From Merdibacter sp965119685 (GTDB taxonomy: Bacteria > Bacillota_I > Bacilli_A > Erysipelotrichales > Erysipelotrichaceae), in contig OZ221971.1 of assembly GCA_965119685.1 (NCBI GenBank), positions 1,178,001 to 1,242,000 on the forward strand: DNA of 64,000 nt, read 5' to 3'. Below, one piece after another: positions 60,514 through 64,000 of this stretch; the first letter of the stretch is position 1, and each line of letters opens with the position of its first letter. A model generated the notes under the pieces. That model was not told the DNA's origin, made no database searches, and saw only the letters and a program-made list of their open reading frames with translations. The position numbers and the translations under genes were made by a program.

Positions 60514-61319
60514 TTTGCTTCCTCCATGCTGATTGTATGAACTTCATAATACTGCTGCTCTTTTTTTACAATATCTTTGATCTCACTAAATCGCTGAAAT
60601 TCCATATCCAGCGTTTGAATCAAATCATCGTTCTTCTCATTTAACAAGGATTTGAAATTATTCAGGTTATCGTATCCTGCTTCCGTCCATGAAAACGGAT
60701 GTGTCAATATTTGTATCTTTTTTGATGACAACAGATCCTCTCCCATAGGAATTCCGTAATTCCAGCGATGCTTTGAATCGGCAATATATTTGACCTCCAG
60801 TTGATCAGAATCTTTGACCTGATCTCGATAGGTAAAGAAATCGGGAGCATACGCGTTGATGATTCCAGGAATATCGATCTTATGGTAATAAACCTCTTTA
60901 ATAGGCCGATGTATGGAAAAACGATCGACTTTTGTTCCCAGCATTTCCGAAAGAATACGAATCTGATCGCGGACACCGTCGCGGACCTGTAAGGGATCGG
61001 TTTGACCATTTAAGTGATAATGCAGACCAATATGATGCCCATTTTGGATCATTTGTCGCAATAATTGCATATTCTGTAAAGAAAAAGCGTTATAAAAATT
61101 ATTGGTGATTTGTACAAAATACGTAGAGCTAAAGTTCTCCTGCGTTTCGATCAAAGATAAATGATAGGCTCGCTCAATAGAAAACTCTATATCATGGCGC
61201 ATTAGAATAAACTTTTCACGGAAAGGTGCCTCTGCATAGTCGCAATATTTTCCGCTTTTCTGGATATCTCGAATAATCGATCTATAAACGTCATAGCTTG
61301 GTACAAATGGATGCGTCAT
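60510..61319 (-). CDS. Polysaccharide deacetylase-like protein
   Basis: A 269-aa soluble protein. ILMRHDIEFSIERAYHL carries the Asp of NodB-type deacetylases and HHIGLHYHLNG the metal-binding His pair; RFSIHRPIKEVYYH and ILTHPFSWTE supply later His residues. It lacks a signal peptide, so it may act on a cytoplasmic sugar nucleotide or lipid-linked intermediate. It overlaps both neighbours by 4 bases. Family assignment rests on motifs only. Confidence 0.7.
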   Translation of the reverse strand: MTHPFVPSYDVYRSIIRDIQKSGKYCDYAEAPFREKFILMRHDIEFSIERAYHLSLIETQENFSSTYFVQITNNFYNAFSLQNMQLLRQMIQNGHHIGLHYHLNGQTDPLQVRDGVRDQIRILSEMLGTKVDRFSIHRPIKEVYYHKIDIPGIINAYAPDFFTYRDQVKDSDQLEVKYIADSKHRWNYGIPMGEDLLSSKKIQILTHPFSWTEAGYDNLNNFKSLLNEKNDDLIQTLDMEFQRFSEIKDIVKKEQQYYEVHTISMEEAK

Positions 61320-62230
61320 TTCTTTTTTTCCTCCTTGATTTTTGCCGGGTTCCCGTAAACAACGACATTATCGGGAACCTCCCGGACAATATTCGCGGCC
61401 ATTCCCGCCAATACATTGTCCCCAACTTCGATTCCGTTCATCACACATACGCCGGGGGCGATCCATGTGTTTTTACCGATCGACGCGCTGCCGGAAACTT
61501 CCGAACAGGCGGCAATCTGCGTATTTTCTGCAATATGCACATTATGCGCAATATGACAAAGATTGTCTACCATCGCATAATCTTCGATAACAGTATCGAT
61601 TAAGCATCCCCGGGTAATGCAGGTATTGGCGAATATCTTCACATGATTTCCTAAACGAACACCTGCTAAATGTGAAACCAACTGTGGATGACCTTGCGAA
61701 TCTAAATAAGTGCCGAAGCCGCAACCTCCGATTACGGCCCCGGATTCTATAAAGCAATGATCTCCTATAGACACCTTTCCTTGGATCGTTACACTGTGCA
61801 TGATGGTTACATGATCTCCTATGATAACGTCTTCATCAATAAAAGTATGATGCCCGATATACACTTCCTGTCCTATTTTATCTGTTTTAACAACCGCGCT
61901 ATCCTCTATACGAGGTTTTGGATAATTTGGATCCTGCGAGCGAAAATAGTGGTCAACTACACGAAAATAAGTTTCTTTTACATGCTCGACCCACAAAATA
62001 TCCGAGCGTCCTTCCTGATAGATATCAAGATCAGCCAAAACTATTAGTCCTGGGTAAGCTTCCGGAATGATTGAATCAAGGAATTCCTCATTTTTACACC
62101 ATGTGATCGCATGCGGCTTAGGCTCTTTTAGTGGACAGTATGTATGAAATGATAAATCCTTATCATTCGGCGCAATATAACGAATCCCCGACTGCTGCAG
62201 ATAGATCAGCAGCGAATCTAATGTGTGCAT
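61316..62230 (-). CDS. LpxD-like beta-helix sugar acyltransferase (paralogue of the 36.4-kb gene)
   Basis: A 304-aa protein with the same two-domain layout as 36,370-37,278: an N-terminal domain with PHAITWCKNEEFLDSIIPEA, then a hexapeptide beta-helix with VYIGHHTFIDEDVIIGDHV, GCGFGTYLDSQ, IAHNVHIAENTQIAA and YGNPAKIKEEK. It likely N- or O-acylates a UDP-sugar. ATG 62230 is chosen on an AGAGG site 9 bases upstream; an extension to 62287 would remove almost the whole gap to the dehydrogenase gene and has no ribosome site. Confidence 0.82.
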   Translation of the reverse strand: MHTLDSLLIYLQQSGIRYIAPNDKDLSFHTYCPLKEPKPHAITWCKNEEFLDSIIPEAYPGLIVLADLDIYQEGRSDILWVEHVKETYFRVVDHYFRSQDPNYPKPRIEDSAVVKTDKIGQEVYIGHHTFIDEDVIIGDHVTIMHSVTIQGKVSIGDHCFIESGAVIGGCGFGTYLDSQGHPQLVSHLAGVRLGNHVKIFANTCITRGCLIDTVIEDYAMVDNLCHIAHNVHIAENTQIAACSEVSGSASIGKNTWIAPGVCVMNGIEVGDNVLAGMAANIVREVPDNVVVYGNPAKIKEEKKK

Positions 62231-62246
62231 CTTATCATTCCTCTTT

Positions 62247-63554
62247 TTACAACCGCCAGTAATCATATCCGGCATTTTTATATACAACGCGATCTAAAAT
62301 TCCTTTTACGTCGATCAAAATCTTTTTATCTTTAAACATGCCGTTGAATTGCTGCATGCTTAATTCTTTAAAGGAGTCATGGGCAGTTGCTATGATCAAA
62401 GCATCCAAGTTTTTTAAATCATCCGCTTTTCCGAATTTGATATGATACAGACGTTCTGCTTCAGACGCATCCGCAACCGGATCAACAATAATCGGTTGAA
62501 TGCCATATTCATTTAGCTCTTTGACAATATCGATCACTTTCGTATTCCGTGTATCCGGACAATTCTCTTTAAACGTAAAACCGAGAATGCCTACGCGAGC
62601 CTGACGAACATTTTTATCGTTGCGAATCATATTTTTCACTACATTTTCTGCAACATATTTTCCCATGTCATCATTGATTCTTCTGCCAGATAAAATGATT
62701 TGTGAATGATAGCCTTCCTGTTCTGCTTTATATGTCAAATAATACGGATCGACACCTATACAATGCCCTCCGACAAGCCCCGGTGTAAAGTTCAAAAAAT
62801 TCCACTTTGTTCCAGCTGCTTTTAATACCGCTTGTGTATCGATTCCCATTTTATTGAAGATAATAGACAGTTCATTCATAAATGCGATGTTGATATCTCT
62901 TTGCGAATTTTCAATTACCTTTGCCGCCTCAGCAACTTTAATGGATTCTGCCTTATAGACGCCAGCTTCTACAACCAGTTCATAAACTTTTGCAATTTCT
63001 TCCAACGTTTCTTCATCCATTCCCGATACGATTTTCGTAATCGTTTCTAACCGGTGCACTTTATCTCCCGGATTGATCCGTTCAGGCGAATATCCTACTT
63101 TAAAATCAACCCCGCATCTCAATCCGGATTCTTTTTCAAGAATAGGCACACAAACATCTTCTGTTACACCGGGATAAACCGTACTCTCATAAACGACGAT
63201 CGATCCTTTTCTCAAATTGCGCCCGACCGTTCTGCTTGCGCTTTCGACAGGAGTAAGATCAGGCGTATGATCCTCACATACCGGCGTTGGTACTGCAACA
63301 ATATGAAATAAACATTCTTTCAATTTGGTTTCGTCAGAAGTAAACTCTACAAAACAATTTTTAATTGCATCATTTCCCACTTCGTTGGTTGGATCAATTC
63401 CATTTTGATACATTTCTATTTTCTGTTGATTTAAATCGTAACCGACCACATTGATTTTTTTGGAAAATGCCACTGCAATCGGCATACCGACATAACCTAA
63501 TCCGACAAGGCTCAATTTTGTTTCTTTATTCATGATCTTCTGATAAATACTCAT
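62247..63554 (-). CDS. UDP-N-acetylhexosamine 6-dehydrogenase (WbpO/TviB/WecC-like)
   Basis: Four-electron oxidation of a UDP-HexNAc to the uronic acid. In 435 aa, the NAD site KLSLVGLGYVGMPIAVAFSK, VAVPTPVCEDHTPDL, YESTVYPGVTEDV, NSQRDINIAFMNELS, the catalytic Cys in LVGGHCIGVDPYYLT (~260) and GFTFKENCPDTRNTK are all present. The SSTVYPG and GVDPYYL variants fit the UDP-GlcNAc/GalNAc dehydrogenases (TviB, WbpO) rather than UDP-glucose dehydrogenase. A GAGGAATTACAGT ribosome site precedes the ATG at 63554. Confidence 0.93.
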   Translation of the reverse strand: MSIYQKIMNKETKLSLVGLGYVGMPIAVAFSKKINVVGYDLNQQKIEMYQNGIDPTNEVGNDAIKNCFVEFTSDETKLKECLFHIVAVPTPVCEDHTPDLTPVESASRTVGRNLRKGSIVVYESTVYPGVTEDVCVPILEKESGLRCGVDFKVGYSPERINPGDKVHRLETITKIVSGMDEETLEEIAKVYELVVEAGVYKAESIKVAEAAKVIENSQRDINIAFMNELSIIFNKMGIDTQAVLKAAGTKWNFLNFTPGLVGGHCIGVDPYYLTYKAEQEGYHSQIILSGRRINDDMGKYVAENVVKNMIRNDKNVRQARVGILGFTFKENCPDTRNTKVIDIVKELNEYGIQPIIVDPVADASEAERLYHIKFGKADDLKNLDALIIATAHDSFKELSMQQFNGMFKDKKILIDVKGILDRVVYKNAGYDYWRL

Positions 63555-63575
63555 ACTGTAATTCCTCCTAATTGA

Positions 63576-64000
63576 TCAAATAAAAAAATACGATACCAGT
63601 CCTTTTAGAGAACCGAGTCCGTATAAAATATGCAAAATAAAAGTTATACCTATCGTTTCTATCGTTTTAAAGATACTTTGATCTTTTTGTCGTAAAAAAT
63701 AATATCCGCTAAATATATATAATAGCAGTTCTATAATCAGCATATAACAGAAAAACAAATTCCATAAAGCTAATGCGATGTTAGCGATCAAACTGACGAC
63801 AAAACATAAGGGTATCAGATGCCTGAGCATAAGCGCTTTTTTTGAATGCTTCCATACGCAAATGTTCCAATATCCATTTGACCATCCCTGCCGCCACAAT
63901 TTGGCAACTGTATTACGTGCATAATATTTTAACCGGATATTGGGATCAAAGTAGAATCGACCTCCAGCAGCGGTTATTCGAGCATGTAATTCTGTATCTT
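63576..64000 (-). CDS. Glycosyltransferase family 2, C-terminal part (cut by window edge)
   Basis: The minus-strand frame is open from the right edge; the visible 140 residues begin DTELHARITAAGGRFYFDPN, which is the ED-x-E and following block of membrane-associated GT2 enzymes (ExoA-like). An arginine-rich segment (ARNTVAKLWRQGWSNG) and three hydrophobic helices near the C-terminus follow. A TTG at 63899 is not a real start. It is the most upstream gene of the minus-strand operon in view. Confidence 0.85.
   Translation of the reverse strand, partial: DTELHARITAAGGRFYFDPNIRLKYYARNTVAKLWRQGWSNGYWNICVWKHSKKALMLRHLIPLCFVVSLIANIALALWNLFFCYMLIIELLLYIFSGYYFLRQKDQSIFKTIETIGITFILHILYGLGSLKGLVSYFFI

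Overview
The window reads as a chromosomal segment of a low-to-mid GC Bacillota (Firmicutes), most plausibly a gut Erysipelotrichia-type organism. The reasons are a FabK-type fatty acid operon, the sufC-D-S-U-B order, AGGAGG ribosome binding sites, sigma-A-like promoters, PrsA-like foldases, an LCP-family protein, a dockerin-bearing lysozyme and no outer-membrane genes. The genus cannot be fixed from the sequence alone.

Region 1 (1-8.4 kb) is the distal part of a type II fatty acid synthesis operon: accA (cut by the window edge), fabH, fabK, a second FabK/nitronate-monooxygenase-like flavoprotein, fabD, fabG, fabF, fabZ, plsC and a hemolysin-III-type membrane protein. Genes are tightly packed or overlapping. 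Region 2 (8.5-19.1 kb) holds housekeeping and small unknown genes: tRNA-Gln(CUG), a small lipoprotein, an MscS channel, recG, a HIT hydrolase and two adjacent secreted or membrane-anchored foldases. Region 3 (19.2-24.7 kb) is the SUF iron-sulfur operon followed by 5-formyltetrahydrofolate cyclo-ligase. Region 4 (24.7-32.2 kb) has a complete tyrosine recombinase, a GH25 lysozyme with a dockerin next to a membrane-anchored beta-sandwich protein, a tRNA-Ile/tRNA-Ala pair, a PD-(D/E)XK-like protein and an LCP (LytR-CpsA-Psr) protein.

Region 5 (32.2-64 kb) is a large surface polysaccharide locus of two convergent operons. The plus-strand operon begins with a promoter whose -35/-10 spacer contains an 11-G tract. 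It continues with a UDP-sugar 4,6-dehydratase (CapD/PglF type) and a LoaP-type NusG paralogue preceded by a perfect RNA hairpin. Just after loaP the base composition falls sharply (spot counts of single 60-base lines: 58% GC at 33,601 and 35% at 41,521), so the rest looks like an exchangeable cassette. The cassette has bacillosamine-type genes (aminotransferase, acyltransferase, PglC-like phosphoglycosyltransferase). An unusual amino-acid-chemistry block follows: PIG-L deacetylase, GNAT, PLP enzyme, two ATP-grasp proteins, CapA-like protein, N5-(carboxyethyl)ornithine synthase-like enzyme and a PP-loop ATPase. Wzy and Wzx come next. No ordinary glycosyltransferase is recognisable in this operon.

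The minus-strand operon (64-50.5 kb) has a second Wzx/Wzy pair, four glycosyltransferases, a UDP-HexNAc dehydrogenase and 4-epimerase, a deacetylase-like protein, and an O-acylation pair (MBOAT plus SGNH protein). The MBOAT is out of frame at a 9-G tract and would be restored by 8 G. The two operons meet at 49.0-50.5 kb in a non-coding scar containing a bidirectional terminator, a group II intron 3' remnant and a decayed duplicate of the SGNH gene.

Main candidates for new biology: (a) paired poly-G switches, one transcriptional and one translational, in a LoaP-controlled capsule locus; (b) a glycan operon rich in amino-acid ligase and opine chemistry but lacking glycosyltransferases, which may make an amino-acid-containing polymer.
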